This document shows positions 50,261 through 61,864 of a DNA stretch of 64,000 bases, piece after piece (the stretch's first letter is position 1; every line of letters begins with the position of its first letter). The stretch comes from Rhynochetos jubatus. Taxonomy: Eukaryota > Chordata > Aves > Eurypygiformes > Rhynochetidae. A program made the position numbers and the translations under genes. The notes below the pieces were generated by a model. The model worked only from the letters and a program-made list of their open reading frames with translations, ran no database searches and was not told the DNA's origin. The stretch lies in NCBI GenBank assembly GCA_027574665.1, contig CM050662.1, positions 3,440,501 through 3,504,500 of the forward strand, read 5' to 3'.

Positions 50261-52435
50261 GGAAATGAATTCCACAGGCAGCATCAGACCGTGTGACAGA
50301 AACGACAGAATACAACCCAACCACCATTGAAAAAAGAGAGGAAGAAGAGGGAGGAGGATGCAGAACATGTGCCATTCATAGGTGTAAAGCTGCAGGATCA
50401 GGACAACAAGTTGTCCTCTACATGCGTGGAGGCGTGAAACCCTTTCACTGCTTTTCCATTCACCCTGTTACTATGTGAAGGCTGTCCTTGTTAGCCTGGG
50501 CTTTCAATGGGCATCTTGAGACTCTTAGTCTAGTTCGACAGACTGCACTTGTGCGTCAGGGCCCCATGTCCAACGTGCCATGAAAGGGATCCCCCAAACC
50601 CATTATTTATTTTACATAAGGAGTCAGTAAAAACATCACCAGTCTCCAAATCTCCACAGATCCTAGCACCAATGGTTATTTTAGCAGCGTGTCTCAGGAA
50701 ACGCACTGTTAATCTTCTGTTGTATAGATTTAATTTCTCACAATTCTCCCCTCTTTATTTTCTGTTGCTATTGTTCCTTTCTCTTGCTTAAACATTTCAG
50801 CCACCCAGTGAAAAGGCAGAAACAACATCAGGTTCTCAAGAAACCAAACAATCAATCAGTTCACGAGCTTCACAATGGGACTCAATGGGAGCAGCGGGGC
50901 AGCTGCCTGTTGTTTGAATATCACTCACCCGAAAGGCTTGGCCAGTGTACAGAAAAAGCAGTTATTCACAGGAAAAAGATGTAGGTGAAGGACACAGAGG
51001 GAGATTTCTAACTGGAAATTTTTACATTAGAGATATTTACACTTGAGCTACTCATCTGGTCTCCTTTTACAGCTGATGAAAAGACATTGAAACGTAGGGT
51101 GCACCTCATCTGATGCATTTGAAATATCAGCCTTAGGACAAAATGAACCAGCCATGACGTGAAGAGCCCATTTCTCTCCAGACTCCCCTAAAAATAGACT
51201 GAGCAGTTGAGTAGGGTACAGTGTAGACCTCTAAAGTTAGGGAAAAGGTACTCTCCACCTGGTAGAGAGTGACATGAACAGACTCACAAGGAAAGGGTTT
51301 TCCCAGCTGGCAGGTAAATCCTACTGCTCCAGTCCCTGGGTGCTCCAAGCTTTACATGCCAGCTGAGTGTAACCAGTGGCAGGGAACTGGATTATGTGGA
51401 GCATTATCTATGAGAGCCCTACAACCCTTCTTACAGCAGATTTATATGATTTATTGTTTGCATACCTCCTCTTTGGCTGTGACAGCCCATGGTGCCAAAC
51501 CAATCAGTGTTGCTGGTGGGTAGGTTCTTCCTCAGTTTCATACTCATTATCCTTCATACTGTCATTCTTCACTTAACCCCTTTGTACTGCTAATGAGTTG
51601 CCCTACCACAGTGGCATTCACATATTCAGACCCTGGTTGGCTTTTCCCCATCCCCACCTCTCCGCCACCAAGAGTCTTGTAATATACGGCAGTAGACTCC
51701 AGGCCCTCCTCAGTTCTCCCTTTTTCTTCTGAAATCCTTCCAAACTGTCAACAGCTGTGCGATGTGAGGCCTCCAAACCACCCATGATAAGGGTAAGGTT
51801 CCTGTTAGTGAGGCACTTCCACTTGGGAGTGCTCATATTGCTTAGGGGGTAGTAGTTCCTGATCTAGCTATGCTCCTCACAAAGTCAGGCAGACCTTCAG
51901 ATGGTTGCCTGTGCTTAGCCCACTTTTGGTTTCATGCAAGCTCTTTGCCATGGGGATGTGCAGCCAATGTACACCGGGAAAAGTCACCTGGATCTCCATA
52001 TCTTGATGCTGTGTGACCTAAACTCAGGGATACTGAAACGCTCAGTGGTGGGATGTACAGCGAGCTGGGTGTTCTTGCTCTCCATGACCTAATGCTCCCA
52101 TGCGTTATTTCTTGTTGCTGGCTGCTCCCCAGCCCTTGCTGTCCCATGTATGAGTTTCACTGCTGCTGGATCCATCCCATTCCTGCCCTGTGACCTTGCC
52201 CGCTTTGGACTGGCAGCCTGTAACATGCTCAAGAAAGATGGAACCGCTCACCACATGAGGAGCATGGCTTCCTGGCCTGAGCATCCCAGCTTGCATATGC
52301 CAGAGCTCATGTCAGGATTTAATGCTCTCACCCACATTTCACAGGCTACATTAAATTGGAGTATTTGTTTCATTTGCTGGCTCCTTATACACCACCCAGC
52401 CAGGGCATGGAAACAATAGCACATGTCTGCAGAAT
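50261..52435. other. Noncoding stretch, no gene recognised
   Basis: No gene is recognised. Short frames (up to 89 codons) are chance-like, and no transposable element is evident. Composition is mixed. Confidence 0.4.
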
Positions 52436-52630
52436 TCAAGTCAAACTGATGTGAATTGTGAGCACGTAGCTCGGAATTTATCTTTTGTGAATATTTGTGT
52501 GTTAAAGTTACAGATTTGCTTTTTCACCATATTTGAAGTGGCACTGCTCAAATATTTGTGGAGTCTGAACACGGCCTAATTGAAATTCAGTTGAATTCAA
52601 ATTAATATTCATTACCTTTTTTTTCCCCCT
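52436..52630. promoter_or_regulatory. Candidate conserved noncoding block
   Basis: The block contains GAATTTATCTTTTGTGAATA, TCAAATATTTGTGG and the dense run CCTAATTGAAATTCAG followed by CAAATTAATATTCATTACC (52573-52620). It is repeat-free to the eye and rich in homeodomain-like words. It is bounded by GC-richer sequence on both sides. Confidence 0.33.
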
Positions 52631-54683
52631 TACACTCTTCATTCAGCTCTAAATGGAAGCAGCTTCCTGCTGCAGAGGGGGCAGCTGTAAGCTGGTAGAC
52701 TCCTGTAAGGGTGAAAAGTTTGGCAATCCAATCTGAATTTCTTGAAGCAGTCACACACTGGATGTCACTGCTATCTACAACGTTTGCATGTATTGACAGG
52801 CAGGTCTTGAGCTCAATCAGTTTATGCCTATGTCGGGTGGGTGCTGATTGCTAGAGATTTGCAGCACCTCATTCTGCATTGCTGCTTGTACCACCTGCTC
52901 CTTCCTCGGCACCCAGCTCCTGTCACAGTGACGGTGCCCTCTGTGCCACTGATAGCTCCCGCTCGCAGCTCTGTGCCTTTGCAAGGCTGCCCTCCAAGCC
53001 AACCTCCCACTAATTTAGCTCCCATGAAAGGCATGAGCGTGTCATCAGCTCAGAGCAGTTGGGATTTCTCCAGGAGGGAAGGGCAGAGATCTGTGGCTCC
53101 GTGGAAGTGGAGAGAGATTTGGGTACATTGCTTATTTGTAGCTGTGCAGGAACAGAGCTGAGCTCACTGAGACCCAAAGCCCATCAATTGCTTTCGTGAC
53201 CACAGATCATGTGGTTTCTATCAAAGGTGAGCTGATATTTTTAGCAGAATGAGATGAAACCCCACACCTCTAAAAAACATCATTTCCAGACTTTATCCAC
53301 TTTCCATGTCTAGTCAGACTGCTGCTCCCTGTCTGACACTAAGGAAATCTTGCACAGGGAGATTAGAGATGCCTGGCACAGTAAAACCTTCCTCCAGTCA
53401 CCCAGGAAACATAAGACATTTTTTATCTTCTTTGGAAAAACATGGAAATTAAATTGGAAGCACTACATGGATACAGCTCTACCCAGATAAACTCACAGAC
53501 TGTCAGGTTGCAGATGTTCCTGTGGACTATTACTGCTCACATGCTTTTCAGAGCATCCCAGGTAGTCTGAAAGTGCTTTTCATCAGATATTTATGGTCCC
53601 CAGTAAAGCACTAAGATAGAAATATTATAAACTACACATTTAACAAGATAAATATGAGAACGGCAAAAAATATCTAGAGGCACTGCAATGTTTTGAAGAA
53701 TCTGGAATCATCTTGGATTATTTTTTCTGAAGACGGGCTTTTAGTACCACTGACCTTGTATATTGTCACAAATACTGTTTGTTTTCATCTTGATTTTTAA
53801 TTTTTTATATGCTTCCTGGCTGCAGCACCTAAAGGAAGTGGAGGTAGGTGCAGCAGCAAGACAGCTTTTCTCCTCAGGTACAGAATAGGCAGCAGACCCT
53901 AGGCAGGAGTCCTTGCAGTGAAGAGACTTTACAACTCCCAGGCTCCATACCCCTTTCCCTGCCTTAGCAAGGAGAAAAGCATAAGACCAATTTATCACAC
54001 CTCTAAATACCAGTGTAGCTGAACACTGGATTTTAAAAAGTCACCGTAGCACTCCAGCCCCAGTCATGCCTCTATGGCCTATCATCACCGCAAATCACGG
54101 TAGGGTTTCCCAAGCACCATGTTTGCATTTCCATACCTTAGCAGGTTGCTGGAGATAACTGTAATGCCCTCAGGCTGTAAAACTCAACATTAAATGCCAC
54201 AGAAGTATAAAGGACAGTTGAGGGGAAGGGATGCCTGGGATTTATAAAATATCCTTTTTTCAGTGCTATGACTTTTTAACAAGGTTTTGTGTTTGGGTGG
54301 AGAGTTTCCACTCCGGTTGTGTCTCATGGAACTAATTGTTTAAATGGAGCAGAGGCACTGCTGGGCTGTGTCAGCTGGGGGATCCCTCTAAGCCAGAACA
54401 CTCTCCCTGGCACCAAATGCTTCAGGGAAATGTGCAGGACCTCTAAAGGAAGTTGTTTTCTTACCTCCAAATAAACCTTCTTTTAACCTCCTTAACACCT
54501 GTACCCCTTCATTAAGGGTTAGAAAGGTGGCAGCACCCCATGGTGAATTGTCACAAGCTGGAAAGAGCTGGTCCTGGGGAAAGCTATCACCTGGAATATG
54601 TTTGTAATCATCTCACTATCTGGCTGTGTGTCTGGACATCTGGGCTTCCTCTATAGCCGCAGACCTTTGGAGGAAGACTCTTA
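52631..54683. other. Noncoding stretch, no gene recognised
   Basis: No gene is recognised. A GC-richer part at 52840-53160 has overlapping frames on both strands without domains. The parts 53570-53740 and 54230-54290 are AT-rich and featureless. Confidence 0.4.
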
Positions 54684-54790
54684 TGATCTTGGGGTGGTTC
54701 AGGCTAGAAGGGAGCTCTGTGTGTCACCCAGCCTGGTCCTATCCCACCCTTCTCAGACACCTGTCTTAGGGTGGAAGGAAAAATTATTTG
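54684..54790 (-). mobile_element. Probable diverged CR1 LINE 3' end
   Basis: Read on the minus strand, the stretch resembles the terminal part of CR1. A block equivalent to GATGATCTCCAGAGGTCCCT appears as GGTGACACACAGAGCTCCCT, and CCTTCCAACCTGAACCATTC appears as CCTTCTAGCCTGAACCACCC. The likeness covers only about 50 well-matched bases, so it could be an eroded copy or partly chance. It lies downstream, in element orientation, of the minus-strand reverse transcriptase piece at 55.2-55.35 kb, so both may come from one internally deleted copy. Confidence 0.45.
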
Positions 54791-55213
54791 AGGGCACAGC
54801 AAGTTATCTTTTAGGAAGCAAACTTGAGGGGAATTGAATCGTACCATGTACTGTGCCACAATATATGTGCATAAAGGGTTGAGCAGGCAGCCTTAAATCT
54901 GAATAATTTTTCTGCCTCAATACATTTTCTATATTTCCACTTTAGCAAGTTTTCCTTCTCCTCTGGGGAAATTTCTGAAGGAACACCAGCCAGAAGGTGC
55001 ATGACCAAGACATCTCCAAAGCTGCTGCCAGGTGATCTCCATGACCCTGAAGCCCTGCAAATGGAAAGGGACCAGGACAGGGTAAAAAGAGTTAGCAAAG
55101 AGCAATCCAAGGTGACATGGATCCTCCCCTGCGCATGTACCGTGCATCATGAGGATGCATCGCAGTCAGTGGAAGCTTTACTGTCCTGCGTGCACTGACC
55201 ACTTCCCCCCGAG
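54791..55213. other. Noncoding stretch between two minus-strand CR1 pieces
   Basis: I recognise neither gene nor repeat here. If the flanking pieces are one element, this would be its heavily eroded or rearranged interior, but I see no matching motif. Confidence 0.35.
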
Positions 55214-55345
55214 TCAGTGGGACCGACATGAGGCTCACTGGGCAGCAGTTTCTGGATTTCTCAGTGTTCCTTTATAAAATACAGGCACGGCAATTGCTTC
55301 TGCCCTCCAGCCCTCTGATCCCGCACTTGCTTTGGCAGCGAGATG
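55214..55345 (-). mobile_element. CR1-type LINE remnant (start of reverse transcriptase domain)
   Basis: On the minus strand a frame reads VPVFYKGTLRNPETAAQ before a stop, at the place where CR1-type reverse transcriptases have VPIFKKGDRENPGNYRPVSL. The following bases GTGAGCCTCATGTCGGTCCC match the segment encoding VSLTSVP. Upstream on the same strand a GGCAGAAGCAATTGCCGTGC block fits the DWKKANIVP-type lead-in. The stop and substitutions show that it is dead. The match is lost on both sides after about 130 bases. Confidence 0.72.
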
Positions 55346-55974
55346 AATCCTGCTGCAGCTCACCCAGCAGCTCAGCCACTGTATTATTAGGTTTCTTCAA
55401 AGCCCCTGAATGTCCCATCTAGACACAGTGACTTAATATTTTTTAAATTACCTATTTGCACCAGCGCCTCTTCATTTGATACCTTAATCCTTAATAGCAA
55501 CTCACCTTTATTACCAGAAAAGAGCAAGTCAAGAGCAGATTTCTCCCAACATCCCCTGAGGTGAGAACTTATGAAATGAAATCATTTCACTTCTCAGCTG
55601 TGTCCTCATCTTCCTTAATTGTTCCCTTTAACTCCTGGGGAGCCAGCAGACCTGTCTTGTTTCTTTGCAGGCTTTCCTGTTCCTGGCAGACTTGAATTAT
55701 CTATTGTTTGTTTCCATTCCTACTAAGTCTTGCTGTTTCTTGATGGCTTCCTGTTTCCTCTCTTTCAAGCTGTATTTTCTGCCCCTGTTTATTGACCTCG
55801 TGAAGGTTGGATTTCCATTTTTTGAAGAACCATTGTGTGGCCCAAACACCTTCCTGAACCCTGCCATTTACCTGCCTTCACTCCTGCCTTCCTCCCATAC
55901 TCGCTGATCAGACTCATGCAGGCAGTTTGAGCCCCTTTGCTATTGTCAGGTCCTGCTATAGATAAGCATATGCT
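55346..55974. other. Noncoding stretch, no gene recognised
   Basis: No gene is recognised. Up to about 55420 the sequence may still be eroded CR1 upstream of the reverse transcriptase block. The part 55430-55660 is AT-rich with pyrimidine-rich words. A frame of 80 codons (55665-55907) has a hydrophobic composition but no domain. Confidence 0.38.
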
Positions 55975-56625
55975 GAAATCTCATTAATGGCAATTAAAGT
56001 TGAGCATGTGGTTAAGTACCTTGCAGAAGGTAGCTGTTTTGCTATGTCACTCCTTAAAGAGCATCCATGCCAAATTTTAGAATTTTAATCTCTTTACTTT
56101 TGACTCTTGATGATGTCGGCCGGCTGCCTCATTTTGTTGAAATCTCTCCATCTAAAGGTTAGCATCACTGTGATAGGATTTGATCCTCTTCTTTCCCAAG
56201 GATGATGAACATAATTACATTCTTAACAAGTGAATTAAATTACAGCACGATTTCTCTAACAATGAGTGCTCTCCCCGCAATGTGCTGGAAGTGTCGCTGA
56301 GCTGATTGTGTGCAGGAGCCTGTCCCATGCTTCAGAATAAGTGAATTTTCTAAATTCTATTCCATGCATTATTGGGACTTTAAAAATTATGTCTTATTCA
56401 TCTATTGATGACAGTGGCCTCTTGGGTGTAAATTGAAGCAATTACGAAGGATCATGCAAATTAATCAATTATTTTCAGATTATTACATTCAAGCAGTAGT
56501 CTTGCTCTTCGATTTAGTTAAACTCTGCCTCTGAGTCAATTTTCAAACCTCCAAATTAAGCTATTTATTAGCTAAGAAGATCTGAATTAAAAAAAGTTAC
56601 ACTCATGAATTGAATGGCAGAACAG
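55975..56625. promoter_or_regulatory. Candidate conserved noncoding block with POU/octamer-like site
   Basis: This is the most enhancer-like stretch in the window. It is about 650 bases of repeat-free, AT-rich sequence with ATGCAAAT (56454-56461, a perfect POU octamer) running directly into TAATCAATTATT. It also has ACATAATTACATTC, AAGTGAATTAAATTAC, GCATTATTGGGAC and GAAGCAATTACGAAGG. Several CpGs are retained (GTCGGCCGGC, CAGCACGATT, CCCCGCAATG, GTGTCGCTG) although the background is CpG-poor. This is sequence texture only; no target gene can be named. Confidence 0.42.
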
Positions 56626-57365
56626 GTCATTTTAAAAAGGGTTTAACACATAAACTGCGGTATTGAAGAATGTACAGAAGTGCCAGTCCTGACCCCAGAG
56701 TGAGGGGGATATTTGGCATCATGTAAAACACAGAAACAAGATCCCATCTCCAAGCACAAATCTCAGTGCAGCCACAACATTGAGGCTGTAGTGCTTTAAG
56801 GGAGACTCCTGATGCTGCTGGGAGGGGAGGGACAGAGGGAACAGCAGGGACCAAGGGGACATGCTGCACCGGGATCACGGTGTGACAGATGTCCTCTGTT
56901 CCTGCTTGCCTTGGGTGGGTGCTTCGGGAACTGGAACCATCATCAACTCTGGGGTTTCCTTTGCTGAAAGCCTATGGAGAAGGTGGCATCAACCCTGCAC
57001 TCCCAGGCAGCTCTGTGCTGGGGATGGGACCCCCTCAAAGTGCTACAATCACTCCCGTCCCAGCTCCAAACTTCTCTTCTGCAGCTTTAATTGTCCATCC
57101 ATAATGGATTATCACGGCTCTTCCAGACTAGCCCAATTAATGCAAATACCCATGATAGCTAACAGGAAATAAAATGAGAATTAGGAGGCGAGCTGAGGGG
57201 CTCCTTACCCATGACCTCAGACCCATGGATACTGTGCAGGCAGAGGCAGGCATCTCTGCATCCCACTGATGTCAGCCTAGGAGGATCTGTCCGTGGTGGG
57301 GCAAAGCCCACTGCTTGCGCATGCTCCTATCCTCTGCCCACCATTCAGGCAGAGGTGTTACAGGG
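56626..57365. other. Noncoding stretch, no gene recognised
   Basis: No gene is recognised. Overlapping short frames of 71 to 103 codons lie in GC-richer sequence. The part 57070-57180 (CCAATTAATGCAAATACCC) carries an ATGCAAAT octamer and homeodomain-like words and may belong to the flanking candidate regulatory blocks. Confidence 0.38.
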
Positions 57366-57640
57366 TGGCTGAAGGCTTCTGAGTTTTAATTTAAGTGATT
57401 TTAAACCAGCTTTGGGTTTATAGCTAATAAGACATTAGTATGCTAATTAAATTATCCATAGAGTGGTATAAAGAGGCCTTCCTGAAGTTTAATGGCTGTG
57501 TAAAAGGTAGCTCTACTTGCGATGTAATTAATTCATGGAACAATAAATGTATAATTAGATTCTTATTAATATCGGAGAGGCTTTTCCTGCATTAGGAATG
57601 AGGTGGGAGAACTGGTCATTTTTGCTTTCGACGTGAGAGA
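57366..57640. promoter_or_regulatory. Candidate conserved noncoding block with POU/homeodomain-like site
   Basis: The block contains TTTTAATTTAAGTGATTTTA, ATGCTAATTAAAT at 57440-57452 (an octamer-like/POU class III type word), GATGTAATTAATTCATGG (57521-57538) and GTATAATTAGATTCTTATTA (57549-57568). There are retained CpGs (TTGCGATG, TATCGGAG, TTCGACGTG). It is free of recognisable repeats and lies within 1 kb of the previous candidate block. Conservation is unproven. Confidence 0.4.
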
Positions 57641-60600
57641 AAGGAGATGTCTGCTCCTGACTGCACTGCACCTCCGCCCTTAGCAGCATCCCCACTTTCA
57701 TGTCTTCGCCATCCTGACCACCAAAGCCAGGCAAAGATTTGCTCCCTACAGAAAGCTCCCACAGCTCACAGGCTTCCTCCTAGCATCACACGGGGCAAAA
57801 GGAAGCACCTACGCAATGAGTTTTCCCATGCACGCTCTCCCGGGACTGCTCAGATGAGGGAATTCATTTTTTAAGAGTGGTAGAATAGGAGACCTTCCTC
57901 AGAGAAAACAACCCTGCCCTGGTCTCAAGTGACTAGGAAAAAACAACAGTGGTCCCTCTTGAAAAAGCAGGTGCTCAAACTAATCCTGGTCTTCCCCAGG
58001 GCCGTGAAGTCTTCTAAGTACAAAGAGGGATGCAAACCTGTGTTTCTTTGCTGGAAAGTGAGAGGTATGACCTCATGACTCCAGGAAGCCTCAGAGGAGC
58101 TGCTGTGTCTGTCAACAGAGCAGCTCTCCCTGCATCCATGCTGTGATATGCTCTGTCACGTCCTGAATGGGTCACCCCACCAGCTGCTCTGCTTCCCAGC
58201 CAGCCCCACAGCATTTGGAGAAATCCGCCATACCTGAGGGATTTCTAAACTCACAAAAGCTAAGTTTCAATTGCATATCAAGGGGGAAACAACAGTTTTT
58301 AAGCAGAGTGCCCCAGAAGTTGCAGGATCTGGCAGCAGGGAAACTAAAGGGCCTTCACTCTGCCTTCACCCACCATGTTGTCCTGTCCTGGGCTGCTCAC
58401 AGCCAACACAGGGGCTTTCCTGAGTGTTGGGTTCCCATTCCAGCCTTCCTGCAACCTCTGGGACCTTCAGGCTTTGGGGCCTCCCCAGACATTCCCCCAC
58501 ACAGCTGGATCACTCTGAAGAGGTGGGACAGCCCCAGAGGAAACAGCCACCCACCTTGCAGGGGCTTTTTCATGCCTGGAGGGGGACAGCAAATGCTCTG
58601 AAGACAAACACATCAAACCTATCCCCTAGCTCGGTCCTAGCTGCAGGAAAAAGGGTCCTTTTGTGGGAGGACACCATTTCTGGGCAGTGCCCTGCCAGGC
58701 TGAGCTCTGTTTCTGCTCCTACTCCATACCTTTCCTGGCCGTGGGTACCATCTCTCTGTTCAGGGAGATTTCCTCCACCTGCACACAGGCACATCTCCTC
58801 ACCCACTGTCTGCTGATGGCCCAAGCAGTGCCAGGACAACAGCTCTTACCCTGCTCAGAGCAGACTAGCCAGACCCCACTGTGCCAGCCATCCTTCCTCC
58901 AGGAGAAAAAAACAACATGTGGGTGTGGATTACTTCTCCTAAAGAGATTTTTGCACAGAGTCAGAGTAAGGGTGAGTCCCAAAGCTCCTCTCTGCAGCTG
59001 AACCCCAGGGTTTCTGTGATAAGTATGACTTGTCTGGGACATCACCTGGAAAGGTGGATGAGGGTCAGCAGATTACAGCTGAACAGAAAGCTCTTCAAAA
59101 CCAGCCAGACTTCACTGGGGTTCTCGCGAGAGGAGAGGCAGAAAACCCAGGGTAAATTCACAAGTGAAAGCCAATTCTGGTATTTATAAGGGAAAGAAAA
59201 TGGCCTCCACATAAGAGGAATGGCACCCATGGGCAGTGGGGAGCTCCTGGGATGACAGGCATTGCAGAAACATCCTGGGGTTTGCCATGATCTGTCCGCT
59301 CCAGGAGTGAGTCAGCATCCCTGGAAACCCTGCTGCGAGCCAGGAGATGAGTAACAGCCTCCCATCAAACACAGCTCGTGAGTTTATCCAACAAGGATGC
59401 AGGATGAGAAACAGTGCTGTGTCTTTCTCATGCTACCGGACCACGCTGACACTTAAAATCCCCACTGGTTTGATGCTCCTTCCCCAAATTACCTCTACTG
59501 ACCTGATGGTGACCGGACAGTGCAGTGATGCAGAAGAGAGATGAGCATGTTCCCAGACAGTCCCTTGCCATCAGGGGATGTTTTGTGGGTCCTGGGGCCT
59601 CAAGTCCTTGCTGGGCTCCTGTAGAAATACCTCAAGGGAAGCGAGGGGATTCCAGCGAGACCAGCAATCCGCAGAGCCTTTTCTCAGCTTCCTGCCCATA
59701 AACCTACTGTTGGGCAGCTCAGTCTGGTTGTTAGCAATTATTTGCCTTTGTGGCTTGTCTGTTACAGCCTCTTACCAGACCCATGACACAAAAGCTGAAA
59801 GTTACTGCCATGCCGGTGGGTGAGACTTACAGCTCGCTGCTCCAGAAAGGAGGACTCTCGTGTCCTTCCAACCCCGCCCGTTCCTTGTGCCTCTCAGCAC
59901 ACTCAGGAGAGCTGGGCAGATGTCTGTGTGGGTAACAGGCAAAGCAAGGTTTGTCTTTTCCACAGGTCAGCAGTGACAGCACCTTATCGCAGTGCCAGAG
60001 CAGTGTCCAAGGCAGCTCACGGGGCAGAAGGACAGCAGGACACCTTCCTCTGGCTGCAGATCAGTGAAGCTCATGCAAGTGTCCTTTGAGTTGTAACCTG
60101 CAACCCGTTCCCAACTCAGCACATAGAAAATCCAAACAGGATGCAGGTGACAGCCATCAGAAATGCCCATTTTAAGAACATTGATCACACCAAACTCTGC
60201 ATGCAGAGTCCTGCCAGACTGAGTTTCCTCCCTGACACAGGCAGTTCAGTGCCTGCTCTCCTCCCTGCTCCACACCTTCTGCTTCAGCAGCTTCCTTCTG
60301 TGACTCCTCTGATCCCTGCTCCAGGCACGTGTCAGTTCTGCAAGATAACCCCCTGTGGCTGGGTCCCAGCATGTTGGCAGGGCAGCCTCCGTGCTAGTGT
60401 TTGCTCCAGGAGTCAAGCTGCTGCCTGCAATTGCTCATGGCTCCTGGCCCTGGGTAAGGAGAAACGAGCCAGGAAAATGGAGGCACACAAGGTCCTTGGT
60501 CACCATCAAAGGTAGAGAGGTTTGCAGTCAAGGGGCTGGCATCCTGTTTGTTCTGATCAGCCTGAAGTTCACTCAGGCTGCGAGAAAATCACCTGTATTG

Positions 60601-61051
60601 CAAGGCACAGAGTGTAACCATGGGAGGCGAAATTGGCTTCCAAGACCCACAGTGCCATCAGCATCCTGGCAAAAGCCCAGGGCTTATCCAGGAAGGCTTG
60701 GAGCAGGTGGGCTTGCATAAATGTTTACAGAGTATGTATCAGGGGCAGCATCCTCTCATTCAGGAGGATATCTGCAGAGGGATCAGCTCCCAGGTTTCTT
60801 CAACACTGCCTCAGGACTTGCTCTGCAGAGATACGAGGGATACTGGTATGGGATAAATTCCTGCTCCAATAGCTGTGTGGCCCCACAATGGCAAGAGCAG
60901 TTCCTGGCTGCCAGGGAATTTTGTTTTTTCTTTGCCCTTTTTTTTAATTTTTCTGTCCCTACTAATAAATTATCCTATTAGGACATAACCATATTTTCTG
61001 CTTTCAGAGTCTTTCTCTTTTCTTTCCACAGAAAGCCTATTCAGGCAGATT
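57641..61051. other. Noncoding stretch, no gene recognised
   Basis: No gene is recognised. Frames of 108 to 144 codons (for example 58167-58601 and 60141-60515) have counterparts on other frames and no domain. T-rich sequence lies at 60925-60960. An acceptor-like tract TTCTTTCCACAG ends at about 61032, followed within 20 bases by the A run. Confidence 0.4.
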
Positions 61052-61077
61052 AAAAAAAAAAAAAAAAAAAAAAAAAA
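61052..61077 (+). repeat. Pure run of 26 A
   Basis: Twenty-six consecutive A follow GCAGATT. No gene-like or SINE-like body is recognisable upstream, and no target-site duplication is obvious, so I cannot call it a retroposed tail. It is a plain homopolymer whose length is likely to vary between individuals. Confidence 0.95.
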
Positions 61078-61864
61078 CTATTACAAATCCCCAGCAAATC
61101 ATTCCCCCATCTCAGACTTGAGAGGAAAAGCCGCATTCATTTCCTTTCCATTTCTGCACACATAAAACACTTCCCAGCTCTGGTCCAGCCCCAGCTGACT
61201 CAGTGAGCTGGAGAAATGTGCGTTCAGATGCAAACATGAGCAGGGAGTGCCTGGGGCTGAGGCAGCCTGGGGATGGCACTGAGGGGGACAAATCGCGGGC
61301 AGGGATGGGGCTCACATGTGATGTCCCCTGTCTCGCTGCAGGGAGTTGGGAGCAGGTGCTGCTTTCCTCTCCAGGAGGTTTCTTTGGCCCTTGAAAGTGG
61401 CTTTCATGGCATTTCTTGGCTGGTAACAGGCTTCCTTGACAAAAAAATGATGGGGCAGGAGCTGGTTTGCTGCAGTGCAACCCCTCCATCCTCTCAGCAC
61501 CTGCTCTTGGGGAGGCAGAGGGAGCAGGAGAAACACCTACAGGACCTCTGGCCCTGGGGAGAGGGAGACTCTCGTGCTCTGAGCCCGAGCTTGCAGAGAG
61601 CAGGAGCATGGCCAATGGAAAGTGTCTTTCCCCTGCCTGTCTCCCCCATGCCAGGATCCGGGGGCTCTGCCACACCAAGGAACAAGGGATGGCACCTCTG
61701 TGCTGTTTGTGGCTATATTTCCCAGATCTGCCCACAGTCTATTCCTCTAATTTTTGCTTTCCTTTTGCTGTCCTGAAGCTGCACTCACAGTCAAACTGCA
61801 GAGCAAGGGAGTGGGATTGATAACGGCCCAGCACACCTTCCTGGGGTCTTTTTCACCTGACTGA
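61078..61864. other. Noncoding stretch, no gene recognised
   Basis: The stretch is GC-rich with overlapping frames on both strands: 207 codons minus at 61112-61735 and 167 codons plus at 61273-61776. Neither has a recognisable domain. The mutual overlap and Pro/Ser-rich composition suggest chance frames. Confidence 0.4.

Noticed and set aside
61112..61735. 207-codon minus-strand open frame
   Set aside because: Pro/Ser-rich, overlapped by 117- and 167-codon plus-strand frames, and without domain or start context support.
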